Shown: piece by piece, positions 34,414 to 46,936 of the stretch | How positions within the stretch are numbered: the stretch's first letter is position 1 | Layout of the letters: each line of letters opens with the position of its first letter | Assembly (NCBI GenBank): GCA_032871835.1 | Contig: CM065298.1 | Coordinates: forward strand, 95,789,891-95,853,890 | DNA length: 64,000 bases | Origin: Dipteronia dyeriana | Taxonomy: Eukaryota > Streptophyta > Magnoliopsida > Sapindales > Sapindaceae | Direction: 5' to 3' | Program-made: the position numbers and the translations under genes | Notes under the pieces: model-generated | Seen by the model: only the letters and a program-made list of their open reading frames with translations | What the model was told of the DNA's origin: nothing | Database searches by the model: none

Positions 34414-34881
34414 TATTTGAGTCTCATGGTATGTTTCTTACCTTTTGGCATCATTTCATGTCAAAAAGGGGGAGAAAGAGTTGTTATGAATTGCTAGTTA
34501 CTTAGTTTCCTTTTTAAGCTGTTTTTGTGAACTTTTGGACTTTCAATGGCTTGTAATAATTAGTCTTACGATTTGGTTAAGATTTCTAGTATTTGGCATG
34601 TATTAAGGGGGAGATACATGTATTTGTGGACTTAATTGTATATTCTTATCCATGTTATATGTTGTCATTTGTTGTTTTTCTCTTGTATATGCATTGTGCT
34701 TTGAGATGATTTGTAGGTTGCTTCAAGAGAAGATCAAGTTGAAGTTCAAGAGTTGGTGAAGATTAGTTATAGGAATCTTACTCATTGTAATGTGAGGGAG
34801 AGATTTTGTGACCTATCTTCATTTTTATATTTGTAGTAACTGTATAGGTGTTTTGACATGGAATTTGCCAAAGGGGGAGAT
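34414..34881 (+). other. Copia-2 3' noncoding tail with polypurine tracts
   Basis: Three purine-rich runs, AAAAAGGGGGAGAAAGAG (34465), AAGGGGGAGA (34605) and AAAGGGGGAGATT (34870-34881). The last abuts the 3' LTR and is the plus-strand primer; the others are decoy or ancestral tracts, as is common in SIRE elements. Confidence 0.8.
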
Positions 34882-37534
34882 TGTTAGGTTTTAGTTTGTA
34901 TTGGCATGAATTCCACATCAAAATGATGTTTACTTGTAATGACTTAGTTGTTTAGGTTCATGATGATTCAAGCTTCAAGAAAGAAGAAACAACAAGTCAA
35001 ACCAAGTTCTAAGTCATCAAAGAAAAATGATGCAATTTGTTTCTACAAAGGTATACTAAGACCTTATCTTTCTCTTACAAGGCTTAGGCACACACACACA
35101 TATCATACATTTGTGTCCCTGCATCATTGTGCACCTTTATAGGCACACACACACACACACACACACATATCATACATTTGTGACCCTGCATCGTTGTGCA
35201 CCTTTAAAGGCACACACATACAATTCATTCATATGTGTCCCTGCATCGTTGTGCACCATGTATAACACATTCACATACTTGGAGATGAATGCTCATGCAT
35301 TGGTTTGGAAATAACATGTTTTGGAATATGCATGATTGAAAAACTATCTCTATGTAGTTTGCATTCTAGTGTGAATTGTGTTTGTGTGTGTATGTATTTG
35401 TATAATGTGGATATTGAACTTGGATTTAGTCTTAAATCATTGTTGATTGAGTTCCGGTCATTTCGGTTACTCATACTATTTATTTCAAATTCAAAGTCAA
35501 AAGATACTACACTTTCAACTCATGTTTCATACATTGTCTTTGTCTTTGTATATCGAGTCGAATTATTAATTTCTGGGTTGAGTTTCTTATATGTCCATGT
35601 CCATATGAGAGTTATGGTTCGTAATCCATAAACGGATTAGAATTCCGAGTTCGTAGGCCGGAGAATGAGAGGGGAATGCACCATGGCCAAAAGGCCATGG
35701 AGGTGTGCATGCTTGAGATGGCGTGTGGCCATCTCGGCCGCACAACCTTGCTGCCCTGAGATGCCCATGCTCCATCTCGGGGAAGCACTTAAAAAGGAGG
35801 GCAAAAATTTCTTTTCATATTTCTTCTTTCCCACTCCTTTATAAACTCTCTCCCTCTCATATTTCATTCTAAGAAGAAATTCAAATCAAGTTTGCAGAAT
35901 TTTCTCTCTAAATTTTCTCACCTTCCAAACACCATAACTTCTTCATTTGAACTCCGATTTGAGTGATTCGAAGTTGAGAGTGTTAATCTATTCATCCTAC
36001 ATCTTTACTCTTAAGGTTTTAGTTAATTTTGCTGCTTTTTTTCGGTGTCTAATCATACAAAAATAGGACTTCACCTAGATCAACTAAGGTATTGATTTTC
36101 TCTCTAAGTTTTCTTTTAAAACTTGGTCAATTGCCTTGGGTTTTCTTCTTATACATATATTTGTATATAGTGAGTGTTTTGATTTGTATTTTTAACACTT
36201 TCAAAGCTAGGTTGAATTTCAATTGAAATCATTCATGTTGAATTAGGTTTTGATTTTGCCTATGTTATCACATGTTTGGGATTGTATTATGCTAGCTTTG
36301 ATTCTAGGACTATTTTGTGATCTTTGATTGATTGATTTTGTGAAAAATAGTTCATCACATGTATTAGGCTCTCTTGGCTGAAATTCTCACACAATACATG
36401 TGCTTATGTTCGTTTGAGCTATTCATGTGATTTGTTGAATCTACGATTAGGAATATGCTCTAGAACTTATGCTTAGATCTATTTGATTTTGTCATATGAT
36501 TTTAGCATATTTTAGGTTTTTGTGATTTGAACTTGACCTTGTAATTTGTTGATCATATCTTGTGATTAAAGTTTAGATATATGCATGAATCTAGTTTGTG
36601 ATTAATGTTGATCATATCTTACATAATCTAGATTGACTACTCATGCATGATGAACTAGACTATATGTGATTTGTGCATTCATGCTTATGTCTAGTATTTT
36701 TCCTAGGATGTTTTGATCATAGCATTCTATGTTGCGTGCTTGTTTGCATTTTGCATTCATGATCACCTAGATGCCTTGTGAGAAGAAAGTCTTGACAATA
36801 GGTGTGAGACCTATGGTGTTGAGCAAGAAGTCTTGGCAAGAGATGTGAAGCCTCGGATTGTCGAGCAAGGATGTCGTGGCTAGAGGTGTGAAGCCTTGGA
36901 TAGTCGAGCAAGAAGTCTTGCCTAGAGTTGGGAGAACTCTGATAGGTGAGCAAGGAAGTCTTGACTAGAGTCGGGAATACTCGGATAGTTGAGCAAGAAG
37001 TCTTGCCTTGGGTTGTGAAGATCCGGATAAGGTGAGCAAGGAAGTCTTGACAAGAGGTGTGAAGCATCGGATTGTTGAGCATAGGGCGACAACTTCTAGA
37101 GTAGGATAGGAGGGTAGTTTCTAGGTGAAGAGGTCACTTGAGAGATTGTACTTGTCTTATCTACTAGTGGATTTTGTTTGCAGGTGGCTGCTAGCCCGTG
37201 GATGTTTCCTCTTCGGAGGTTTACCACGTTATATCTTGTGTCAACTTTTCTCTATCCCTATCTCTCTAATATTTGAATTGTGGATAGAACTCTTTATGTA
37301 TGTTGACTTCCTCTTTATAATATAGATTGTGTATGTGTTACAGTTACTTGTTTGTATCACACTTTACTTGTGTTTATATATTGATTAATTATCTTTAATT
37401 AATATATATATTGTGATACAAGCAATCTAGAGGGACAAACTTTTGTTTGTTTCTAAGGGAGTCGAAAAAGGTGCATAACCTATTCACCCCCCCTCTAGGT
37501 TAGACTTGAGCATTTAACCGTGATTGTATTTTCA
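34882..37534 (+). repeat. Copia-2 3' LTR
   Basis: Begins TGTTAGGTTTTAG, ends TTGTATTTTCA, followed by AGTTG. Compared with the 5' LTR it has a longer (AC)n run (about 35142-35167) and an expanded tandem array (36775-37085), explaining its 2653 versus 2425 bp. Confidence 0.95.
36775..37085 (+). repeat. Expanded about 40-bp tandem repeat in Copia-2 3' LTR
   Basis: About seven to eight units of a TTGAGCAAGAAGTCTTG... GTGAAGCCTCGGATAGT pattern, against about three in the 5' LTR, preceded by a short segment absent from the 5' LTR. Confidence 0.8.
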
Positions 37535-37539
37535 AGTTG

Positions 37540-37754
37540 TAACTCGAGTAAGCCTCCATGAAACTCAATAATTCATGACCGGCTGTTGCATCTACTAACT
37601 AGTCAATCTGGGGCAGCGGGAAGCTATCTTTTGGACATGTTTTGTTGATGTCAGTGAAATCTACACACTTACTCTACTGACCATCCTTATTTCCACTAGT
37701 ACCACATTGGCAACCCACTCGGGGTACTGCCTCTCTCCTACGGATCCTACTGCC
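37540..37754 (-). pseudogene. pol: Tat-1 RT fingers, fragment between two insertions
   Basis: The minus strand encodes RQYPEWVANVVLVEIRM near 37740, then a degraded stretch and LPQIDXLVDATAGHELLSFM near 37600. This joins the RT parts at 46937 and 21906 and so fixes both insertion points inside one RT gene. Confidence 0.85.
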
Positions 37755-40146
37755 TGATGACAGGTCGTTGCAGTGTCGTCAAATATGAACATTTAAGTTT
37801 GATCTCACAAGGGCGTAAGTCACAGAGACTAGCACAACGGTAAGCAAGGGATCGTTCCACTGCGAGGTGGGATTCAACGACCGGATCTAGTTCTAGCTAT
37901 TATTACAACACGTCGAGCGGACTCGTGTGTTGTGAAAATGTAGATGGTGATAAAAATAAATATTAACATAAAAAAATACTATATACAATGATAAGATGGA
38001 ATTGTGAGATGCATGAAACATGGATCCGCTAGGGAAATGACTCAACCGTAACAATCTTCTTAATTAAACACTAGACTCACCTAATCCCTCAATTTGTAAG
38101 TATACCATATGCCACTGTCCCCTTAATTAACCATCTACCCACTCTCGAGCGCGTAGATGATTTCACCCATGCAAATGCCAGAGCTAATCATTAACAAATG
38201 CATAAATCCATTAAGTTTTATGAAACACACACACGAGCACTGCACCATTTTCTAGCCTCACACATTTCTGTCTTACTGGACAAGCACAATGGCTATTTCG
38301 ATTGGCATGTAATATGCTACCATGTGGCCATATTACAGCCAAAGGTTCATCAACATGGCTAACCAAATACGAGATGGCAATCAAGTGAAAGCATGAAGAA
38401 TACGAGATACCAATACAACACGTATGTTATATGCTCGTGTCCCCTTAATTAATGTCTACCTTTTATCGAGCGCATAGAGATTGCATCCATGCATAAACCC
38501 GAATCCATTAAGGATAGTGGGATACATATACGAGCACTGCACCATTTGCCAGCCTCACACATTTCTGTCTTACTGGACAAGCCAGTGGTTATTTCGATGG
38601 GCATGTAATGAGAACAACGTGATATATAACACACATCCTAAATATCATTCACAAGGTGGCTAACCGAGTGAAAGTATTATGTACACGAAACATCCCTATA
38701 ACCATACAAGCACAAGAGGTACTCGTTTTATCTTTACTAATAAATCAAGGATTTAGTTTTATAAATCTCCCTAGGATGACACAAAACGGAAAACAAGTTC
38801 ACCAAACAAACATGTGCAACAATGTTGATTGTTTTACAATAAGAACATTCAATTAAGGTTAAAGGTTCATCCTCTTGATTTGGAAATTATCCCTAAATCA
38901 AATCACCACCCAATCTGACCAAGAAAGGGCAATTGTTTCCTAAAAGAACCCATTAAGTGCAAGGAAATGAACCAAGACCAATTTAGCAACTTAATGCATG
39001 AATTGAAACCGTTTTTTTTTTACTCTTAGGGGATAAAATCCCTAACACTCTAATCATTCAATACAAGGAATTTTGGTCATCCATTAACATACAAACAATC
39101 TTAGGAAACTATGCTCTATTCAATATTAAATTACTCTACTCCTAATCTCAATCATGCATACATATCAATTTTCAGCCCCCACACACATACATTTCACAAT
39201 AAGCGATTAAAACAATATAAATCAAAGACCAAAACAAAACCCAAACGAATTTATGAACAAAAATAAATATATAGCCCACGTGAAAGGTTTATAAATTCCC
39301 AAATTCTGGGTTACACATTAAAGAAACAAAAATAAAGAAATGAGTAAATAAGAGCAAACCCTTGTAGACAAGTCCTCTAAAGGTGCTCCAAATCTTCCTA
39401 GCTCGGATTTAGTCCTAGAACCACTCTTATTTCCTTGAAATTGAATCTAAAGTTGATGGAGGAGGTGTAAAATGGTTTTAGAGTGGTGTATGGGGAGCTC
39501 TCATGGAGGAAACACCTCCATGGGAGCTATTTCTCCCCTTATTTGGGGAAGAAGATGAAGAAAATAGAAGAAGATTGAATAGAGTTTGTGTGGGTAGTGG
39601 GAGATGTGTGGGAGGTGTGAGAGGTCTCAAGAGAGGTGAGAAATGGGGGGTTAGGGTAGGAATTGGGTGTGAAATGACAAGGTACCCTCTCGAATTTGGG
39701 TTGGAGATGGCAAAACTGGGCAAAAATGCGACCGTGAGGCGACTTGGTGCTCAGGTCGCATCCAGGTCGCTATTCCCTTGGGTGAAGATTTTCCAACTTC
39801 GCGCACTATTACGAAAATGATCGTAACTTCCTCCAGAAAGCTCAGAATTGTGATCTGTAAAAAACATTGGAAACTAGACATCCAAGGCTCTCCAAAAATA
39901 GATAATAGCTAATGTAGTTCGATTGGAGGACAGAGATATGGCCCCCAAAATTTGAGTGTTCTGCACAAGCAATTCCAATTTCAACCCTTTAACCTCCAAA
40001 ACTTTTTAATTTAGCTCAACCCCATATTTTAAGAGATATAACCTACACAAAGCTCACAAAACACATTATATACCAAAAACGCTCTAAAGCAAGAACACAA
40101 TCTAGGTAATGGGGTCCTCAAATAGGTGTATAAATCGGTACGATCA
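37755..40146 (-). repeat. Athila-2 3' LTR
   Basis: Matches 44548-46936 throughout, including an internal near-duplicate of the 'cgagcactgcaccatttgccagcc' region (near 38233 and 38533 here). A hairpin at 39498-39526 has one mismatch relative to the perfect one in the other LTR. Reading frames near 39503-39820 are not conserved as protein. Confidence 0.92.
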
Positions 40147-40597
40147 ATACCCCCAAACCTATTTTTTGCTCGTCCTAGAGCAAAACTATAGCGAAAAACA
40201 ATCAAACAAAATGAATATAATTAAAAACTAAGCTAGGCTAGTCCACTTTCGTAAGAAACACAATGACACTTAGCACATGCCACAAGCCTTTCAACCACTA
40301 GGAGATCCATAGATGGAGAAGTTTTGTCTTCTGAGGGCTTACAGATACGAACACCCACAAACGTATTACTCTGCAAGAAAGTTGAGATGCAATCCAAACA
40401 TACCATATAAAGTCAACACATGCATGCTAGTATCTTAAATATACCAATCAATAATAATACTTCACACAATGCAAGTATGCCAATACTTAGGATGTTTTCG
40501 GTTTACAAAACCACTCCGCTCGAATGCCCAAGATAAAATTCACCTCGACTCTAATCATCACTGGGTTTCAGTCACATTTTTCCACTCGAAACTTAAG
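40147..40597 (-). other. Athila-2 interior, 3' noncoding part
   Basis: Starts with the polypurine tract (ATACCCCCAAACCTA on the plus strand) and TGCTCGTCCTAGAGCAAAA, matching 4366-4410 of Athila-1. No reading frame. Confidence 0.7.
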
Positions 40598-40602
40598 CGA
40601 TC

Positions 40603-42851
40603 TGAAAAATCCCTTAAAACATGTGTCTACAACCTATAGGGGGGGTGAATAGATTTTAATCAAGTCAATTACCAATTTTTCTTGATTAGTCAATATTCAT
40701 TATTCACCCAATAAAATAAACATAAAACATCAAGTGTAAAAATGCAGAAATATAAACAACACAAGATGTATATGTGGAAATCCCTCCAAACGGATAAAAA
40801 ACCACAGGCTGTTAAGTGCGCCACACTCGGTCATAGAAATCCACTATATGAGTAAATGTTACACCCTCAAGTGATTCTCGAACTCTCACTCTCGATAACC
40901 TCAAGCTATTGCCACCGCCACTCACCACACTTGGTTCAATCCCTAGTGATATCCTCTTATACACTCCTCTTGGTGTGAATGCCTCATACTTTACCCCTTT
41001 AGGCCTTTTATAGTGGCACCCGACCAATTATTTGCCAACCCACCTTTGGTTGTAAGACTTGAATTGCTTGTGCACTACACACCGGTAGCCACAAGACATA
41101 TTTCTCAATGAAGAGATCGACAACCTATGTGAATATTTAACAATATTCTAAACGCAAATAATGCTAGGCAACACACTAAATGCTTATCTAAGAATTTAAG
41201 AATGTCACTAAGTACAATTCCTAGATGTCAAAGTCTAAATGAATGCTCATAAAGACTAAACTAGATGTAGATATACAATCCTAAAATATAGTTATCAAAC
41301 ACTTGCCAATCAACAAGAGTTGTCAATAAACATGGCAAGATCACTAAATACAATCATAAAATACAATCAATATGACCTAATCAATATATAAATGCAAAGC
41401 ATAGAGATTTAGCTAGAAGGGTAAAATCGTTCTAAATGCTAGCTATCACTAATCACTACTCTCAACCAACAACCAACAACACAAGCATATGATAAATGCA
41501 ATCAAACATAAGAACATGAATTTAATTAACAATAAAAGCTAAACCTAGGCATACATATCATAAGAATGAAAAGAGGCAATCTAAAACATGTAAAAGTTAC
41601 ATAGTCAAGAAACATATGAAGTCCTATGTTTGGAAGATGAAGAATGATACTAGATGTGCATGAATGGGAGTTTGGTTGAGTAAAAAAGTGTTCTTGGAGC
41701 TCTCTCTCTAGGAGTCAATTTCTCTCTCTTAAAGATTTAATTTCAGAGCATTAGGTCTGATTTGGGAAGAAGATGATATATATAAGGTGTAAAAATAAGC
41801 TATACAGGAAAAGACGTTTTTACCCAAAACCAGGTTTTTCACTATAGGTTTCACACCGGGAGGGTGTGAAAAGTTTGGAAGCGAAAATTGCTGTCATTTT
41901 TTTTGGGGCCACCTTCGAACGTGGAGGGGGTGAATGTTTGGAAGAGAAAATTGCTGCCAAGATTTTAGGGACCATTTTCTATCGAGGCTCGCGAGAATTT
42001 CACTCTCAGCACACCAGCTTGAAATTCAAGAGGATCAAAACATGACCAAACAACCTTGAAACGTTTCGTATAATATACTGTTGGAAAGGTATGTAAGTCT
42101 AATTTCTACTCCAACTTACAAAACATGATTCAGATTTCTGTAAAAAGAGGTATGGTCATTTTAGTGACCATAGGTCAGAAACAGATACCAACAGAGTTGC
42201 CCCGTTTTATGGTTAATTTGGAGATTTCAAAATCAATCCAAACAGTCATGAAATATTATGAATAATATACCATTGGAAAGATATGGGTGTCTAGTTTATA
42301 CAAAAAATTTCAAATCTCATTTTAAAGGAATGTATAATAAGTTATGGTAATAAGACCGTACAAAAGTCAATTTTGAAAATCACTTAAATCATTGAAAACC
42401 ATTCTTTAAAAACTAGACATATTACTCCAAATAACCAAACCAAGAGAAGAATGAGACCTTCTCAAATGGTCACTCAACATGCTAAAACAAGCAAACCATC
42501 TTGCACGCACGGACGTATCCAATCAAACAACGGAATACGAATTAAACATACAACAAACACACTTAGAACTATGAATGAAATGCATGATGACACATGCAAC
42601 AACTCAAACACACGTAAGTGTGTGTGAGTGTAAAATAATAAATGCATGTCAATGTAAATGCATATATATGAAATGAGAGTGTGTGCAACTAAATCTCTTC
42701 AATAGGAAATAAGCATAAGTGAACTACCTCTTGAAGCTCACGGAGATGCTTGGAAGCTTGCCATAAAAAGCCTAAGTTACCCATTACAAAAAAAAAATCC
42801 CTAAATGTGGTTTGTCATGAAATAAGCCAATCAAAACTAGAGGTCCTTACA
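40603..42851 (-). mobile_element. SIRE-type solo LTR inside Athila-2
   Basis: Begins TGAAAAATCCC and ends GTCCTTACA on the plus strand, flanked exactly by CGATC (40598-40602 and 42852-42856). It matches the Copia-1 LTR in its left block (GGTGAATAGATTTTAAT, then CCACAGGCTG-TAAGTGCGCCAC) and right block (AATAAGCCAATCAA). Orientation is minus, as for Copia-1. A solo LTR with its duplication is the product of recombination between the two LTRs of a former complete element. Confidence 0.9.
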
Positions 42852-42856
42852 CGATC

Positions 42857-44527
42857 ACTCTTTAGAAAACACATGCGATTTGGAAGTTATGTTCATGGAA
42901 TCAATTATAATCGCATATGAATATTTTCAATGAAAGCACATTTTTTTGAAAATAGATCTCTTGGAAGGAATTGAAATACCATGAACGTGGAAACATCATG
43001 CATCAATTCATATTCCCAATATAGACTTCCTAAGAGATCAAATGGACTTTCCCTCACTTATATTGTGACCAAGGTGATTTGTGGTGGTGTATGGGATGGA
43101 ATATATGGTAGGAGTGGGAAGGATAAAGTTACTAACCATGTCAAGGTGTTTACACATTACAACACTTTGGTTAGATCTAAAACACATTACAAAACAAGTG
43201 ACTATACATTAAACTTTACATTGCACGTTTGTGCTACATTAGTACTTAATGGTGAGTAACTTTACAATTGACGAACTTGAAGGCTTAAGTGTTTATAATT
43301 CACACTTCTTTTCTTTTTCTTTTTCCTTTCTTTATTTTTTTTTCCTCTTTTTTTATAAGCCTTTGCCTTTACAAATATACACATATTTACTTAAGTACAC
43401 ATTTCTACAAAAATTAGAGCATAATACAACTTCTCTAAAGCTATACACCTTAACATGATCAATAACTTAGGGAATGGATTTTGTTTGGGTTATGTATGTG
43501 GATGGAGGTTTAGTGTTTGGCCTCAAATTTCACAATGTAAGCACTCATAGGGAAATGAGAGTGTTTGGGCTATATATGAAGTTTAAGAACACACTCAAGT
43601 CCAAAATCCATTCGAAAAATCCATCTAACAAGGGAATATAAATCTCAACAAGCAGTCCACATGAGAAGTTCTATGGTTATCAATGTAAAATTGATGTACA
43701 ATGAGATCACAATGAATAACAAAATCAAAGAGTGTATAAAGAGCAGAAACAAAACCCATAAATATCACTTTTTAGGCTATATGTAGCTCACGGGTAGTCT
43801 AAAAGCATACAATGCATGTCTTTACCAGCACACAAAAGAAAGAAACTCAACAAAAATGGACTAAGATTCAAAAAAACAAATTGGATCAATTTGTGCAGAG
43901 ATTTGAAAATTGCCTAAAACAAACACCCTAAGATCTAAACACAACACAAATCCACTCTTAGATCTAAACAAAAATAAAAAGAAATGTGTCAACACCCTAA
44001 ACCTAAACTCAACATTGTCCTCAATGTTGCTCCATTTATAAAATATGGACAGCGATTAGCAAGATTCGAAAGATAAGACAAAATATAGCATTCCTATCAT
44101 TAAGCGTATGGGCGGTTCCCGCCAAAGTCGACAACTACTTTACAAGCATTTAAATTTAAGGACCAAATTTAAAGGATACCTCTTGTGGCTGCAGCCACGT
44201 TGCCTTTGTGGCGTTGCCGTTTCACTTGGAGAGTTGTTGCAGTGCGATAGGCGCACACCTAATTCTAATGAGTCGTACGATCCATTAAACCTGAAATTTT
44301 ATGCTCCTTGCAAAAGCACAACTCACAAACAATCAAATACATATGCTTTAAACAAAAATAGTAAAACAAAAACATGACCAACACCTTTCAAACCTAGCCT
44401 GACCATTGTTGTACACACCCCATGAGTAAGAGAGGTGTTTATTTTCAGCAAAACTATCTATTCTGCAGAGTAATAAAAAGCAATGAAATGAAGCCAAAAC
44501 TATCACCAACCAACGAATAAACCACCT
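42857..44527 (-). other. Athila-2 interior, noncoding
   Basis: Contains the ATGAACGTGGAA block (about 42982), a pyrimidine tract (43308-43360) and the AACATTGTCCTCAATGTTG block (about 44010), all shared with Athila-1 and Athila-3. The stretch from about 44100 holds GTATGGGCGGTTCC and G+C-richer sequence to the primer-binding site. No gag or pol remnant is seen. Confidence 0.65.
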
Positions 44528-44544
44528 CCCCGGCAACGGCACCA
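44528..44544 (-). other. Athila-2 primer-binding site (tRNA-Asp-like)
   Basis: The minus strand reads TGGTGCCGTTGCCGGGG, one base from the Athila/Tat-type site TGGCGCCGTTGCCGGGG, three bases from the LTR. Confidence 0.9.
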
Positions 44545-46297
44545 ATTTGATGACACGTCGTTGCAATGTCTTCAAATATAAACATTTAAGTTCGGCCTAG
44601 AAAACGAACAAGTCATAGAGACTAGCATAGCGGCAAGCAAGGGATCATTCCACAGAGAGGTGGGATTCACCGATCGGATCTAGTTCTAACTATTGTTACA
44701 ACATGTCGAGCGGACTCACGTATTGCAGAAAAGTATATGGTGGTAACAATAAATACTAACATAAAAAAATACTATATACAATGATAGGATGGAATGGAGA
44801 GATGCATGAAACATGGATCCGCTAGGAAAATGACTTAACCATAACAATCCTCTTAATTAAATACTAGACTCACCTAATCACTCAATTTGCAAGTATACCA
44901 TATGTCTGTGTCCCCTTAATTAACCATTTACCCACTCTCGAGCACGTAGATGATTTCACCCATGCAAATGCCAGAGCTAATCATTAACAAATGCACAAAT
45001 CCATTAAGCTTTATGGAACACACACACGAGCACTGCACCATTTGCCAGCCACACACATTTCTGTCTTACTGGACAAGCACAATGGCTATTTCGATGGGCA
45101 TGTAATATGCAACCATGTGATCATATTACAGCCAAAGGTTCAACCATATGGTTAACCAAATACGGGATGGCAACCAAGTGAAAGCATGAAGAATACGAGA
45201 TACCCATACAACACGTATGTTATATGCTCGTGTCCTCTTAATTAATCTCCACCTTTTATCGATCGCATAGAGATTGCATCCATGCATAAGCATGAATCCA
45301 TTAAGGATGGAGGGATACATACATGAGCACTGCACCGTTTGCCAGCCCCGCACATTTCTGTCTTATTGGACAAGCACAGTGGTTATTTCGATGGTCATGT
45401 AATACGAACAACGCGATTTATAACACACAGCCTAAATGTCATTCACAAGGTGTCTAACCGAGTGAACGTATTAAGTACACGAAACATCCCTATAACCACA
45501 CATGCACAAGAGGTACTCGATTTATCTTTACTAATAAATCAAGGATTCAATTTTTTAAATCTCCCTAGGATGACACAAAAATGGAAAACAAGTTCACCAA
45601 ACAAACATGTGCAACAATGTTGATTGTTTTACAATAAGAACATTCAATTAAGGTTAAAGGTTCATCCTCTTGATTTGGGAATTATCCCTAAACTAATTCA
45701 CCACCCAATTCGACCAAGAAAGGGCAATTGTGTCCTAAAAGAACCCATTAAGTGCAAGGAAATGAACCAAGGTTAATCTAGCAACTTAATGCATGAATTG
45801 AAACCTTTTTTTTTACTCTTAGGGGATAAAATCCTTAACACTCTAATCATTCAATACAAGGCATTTTGGTCATCCATTAACATACAAACAATCTTACGAA
45901 ACTAGATTACTCTACTTCTACATTAATTTACTTTACTCCTAATCCCAATCGTGCATACATATCAATTTCAAGCCTCCACATACATGCATTTCACAATAAG
46001 ATATTAAAATAATATAAATAAAAGAGCAAAACAAAACCCAAACGAATTTATGAACAAAAATACATATATAGGCCATGTGAAAGGTTTATAAATTCCCAAA
46101 TTCAGAGTTACAGATTAAAGAATTGAAAATTACAAAGAATTGAGTAAATAAGAGCAAACTCTTGAAGATAAGTCCTCTAAAGATGCTCCAAACCTTCCTA
46201 GCTCGGATTTGGTCCTAGAACCACTCCTATTTCTTTGAAATCGAATCTAAAATGGATGAAGGATGTGTAAAATGGTTGTGTGGAGGTGTATGGGGAG

Positions 46298-46326
46298 CTC
46301 CCATGGAGGAAACACCTCCATGGGAG
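46298..46326 (-). promoter_or_regulatory. Perfect 12-bp hairpin in Athila-2 LTR leader
   Basis: Arms CTCCCATGGAGG and CCTCCATGGGAG with loop AAACA, downstream of the minus-strand TATA box, so it would form near the 5' end of the element RNA. The counterpart at 39498-39526 has one mismatch. Function is unknown. Confidence 0.6.
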
Positions 46327-46450
46327 TTATTTCTCTCCTTATTTGGGAAAGAAGATGAGAAAATAGAAGAAGATGGAATATAGTTTGTGTGGGTTGTGGG
46401 AGATGTGTGAGAGGTGTGTAGGAAGTCTCAAGAGAGGTGAAAAATGGGGA

Positions 46451-46458
46451 TATTTATA
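46451..46458 (-). promoter_or_regulatory. Putative TATA box of Athila-2
   Basis: The minus strand reads TATAAATA. The corresponding 3' LTR segment (about 39640-39680) lacks it, consistent with decay or later change. Confidence 0.5.
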
Positions 46459-46936
46459 GTGTTAGGATGAGATACCCTCTCAAATTCAGGTTGGAAATGG
46501 CAAAACTGGGCAAAAGTGTGACCTTGAGGTGACTTGGTGCTTAGGTCGCATCCAGGTCGCTATTCCCTCAGGTGAAGATTTTCCAACTTCGTGCACCATT
46601 ACGAAAATGACCATAACTTCCTCCAGAAAGCTTAGAATTATGATCTGTAGAAAGCATTGGAAACTAGACATTCGGGGCTTTCTGAAAATAGTTAATATGC
46701 AATATATTTAGATTTGAGGACGAAGATATGGCAACCTAAATATGAGTGTTCTGTACAAGCAATTCCAATTTCAGCCCTTTAACCTCTAAAACTCTTCAAC
46801 TTAGCTCAACCCCTTATTTTAAGGGATATAACCTACACAAAGCTCAAAAAACACATTATATACCAAAAACGCTTGAAAACAAGAACAAAATCTAGGCAAT
46901 TGGGACCTTAAATAGGTGTATAAATCGGTACGATCA

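Larger units (their letters stand above)
21910..37534 (+). mobile_element. Copia-2: SIRE-type element without pol, carrying gag and an extra gene
   Basis: LTRs at 21910-24334 and 34882-37534, primer-binding site at 24337, polypurine tract at 34871-34881, and an exact AGTTG duplication at 21905-21909 and 37535-37539. The interior has a deleted gag (24419-26196), about 1.7 kb noncoding, and ORF-X (27862-28454 and 34143-34413) split by a Tekay gypsy insertion. No copia protease, integrase, RT or RNase H is found in the 4.9 kb of its own interior. It must have moved with enzymes from another copy. It lies in the RT of Tat-1 in the opposite orientation. Confidence 0.95.
37755..46936 (-). mobile_element. 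Athila-2: Athila-lineage element without coding capacity
   Basis: LTRs of 2392 and 2389 bp (37755-40146, 44548-46936) start TGATGACA on the plus strand and end CGATCA. A tRNA-Asp-like primer-binding site (44528-44544) sits beside the right LTR and a polypurine tract beside the left, so the element reads leftwards. Flanks are CTGCC (37750-37754) and TTGCC (46937-46941), a duplication with one difference. The 4.4-kb interior contains a 2.25-kb SIRE solo LTR; the remaining 2.1 kb has no gag or pol. It is a non-autonomous, LARD-like derivative that needed a partner. Confidence 0.92.
44548..46936 (-). repeat. Athila-2 5' LTR
   Basis: Pairs with 37755-40146. On the minus strand it has a TATA box (TATAAATA, plus-strand 46451-46458) and, about 125 bases downstream, a perfect 12-bp hairpin (46298-46326). 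Because it is the 5' LTR, this is the copy that would drive transcription. Confidence 0.92.

Noticed and set aside
39503..39820. 105-residue plus-strand frame
   Set aside because: Inside the Athila-2 LTR; the copy in the other LTR is not open, so no protein is conserved.
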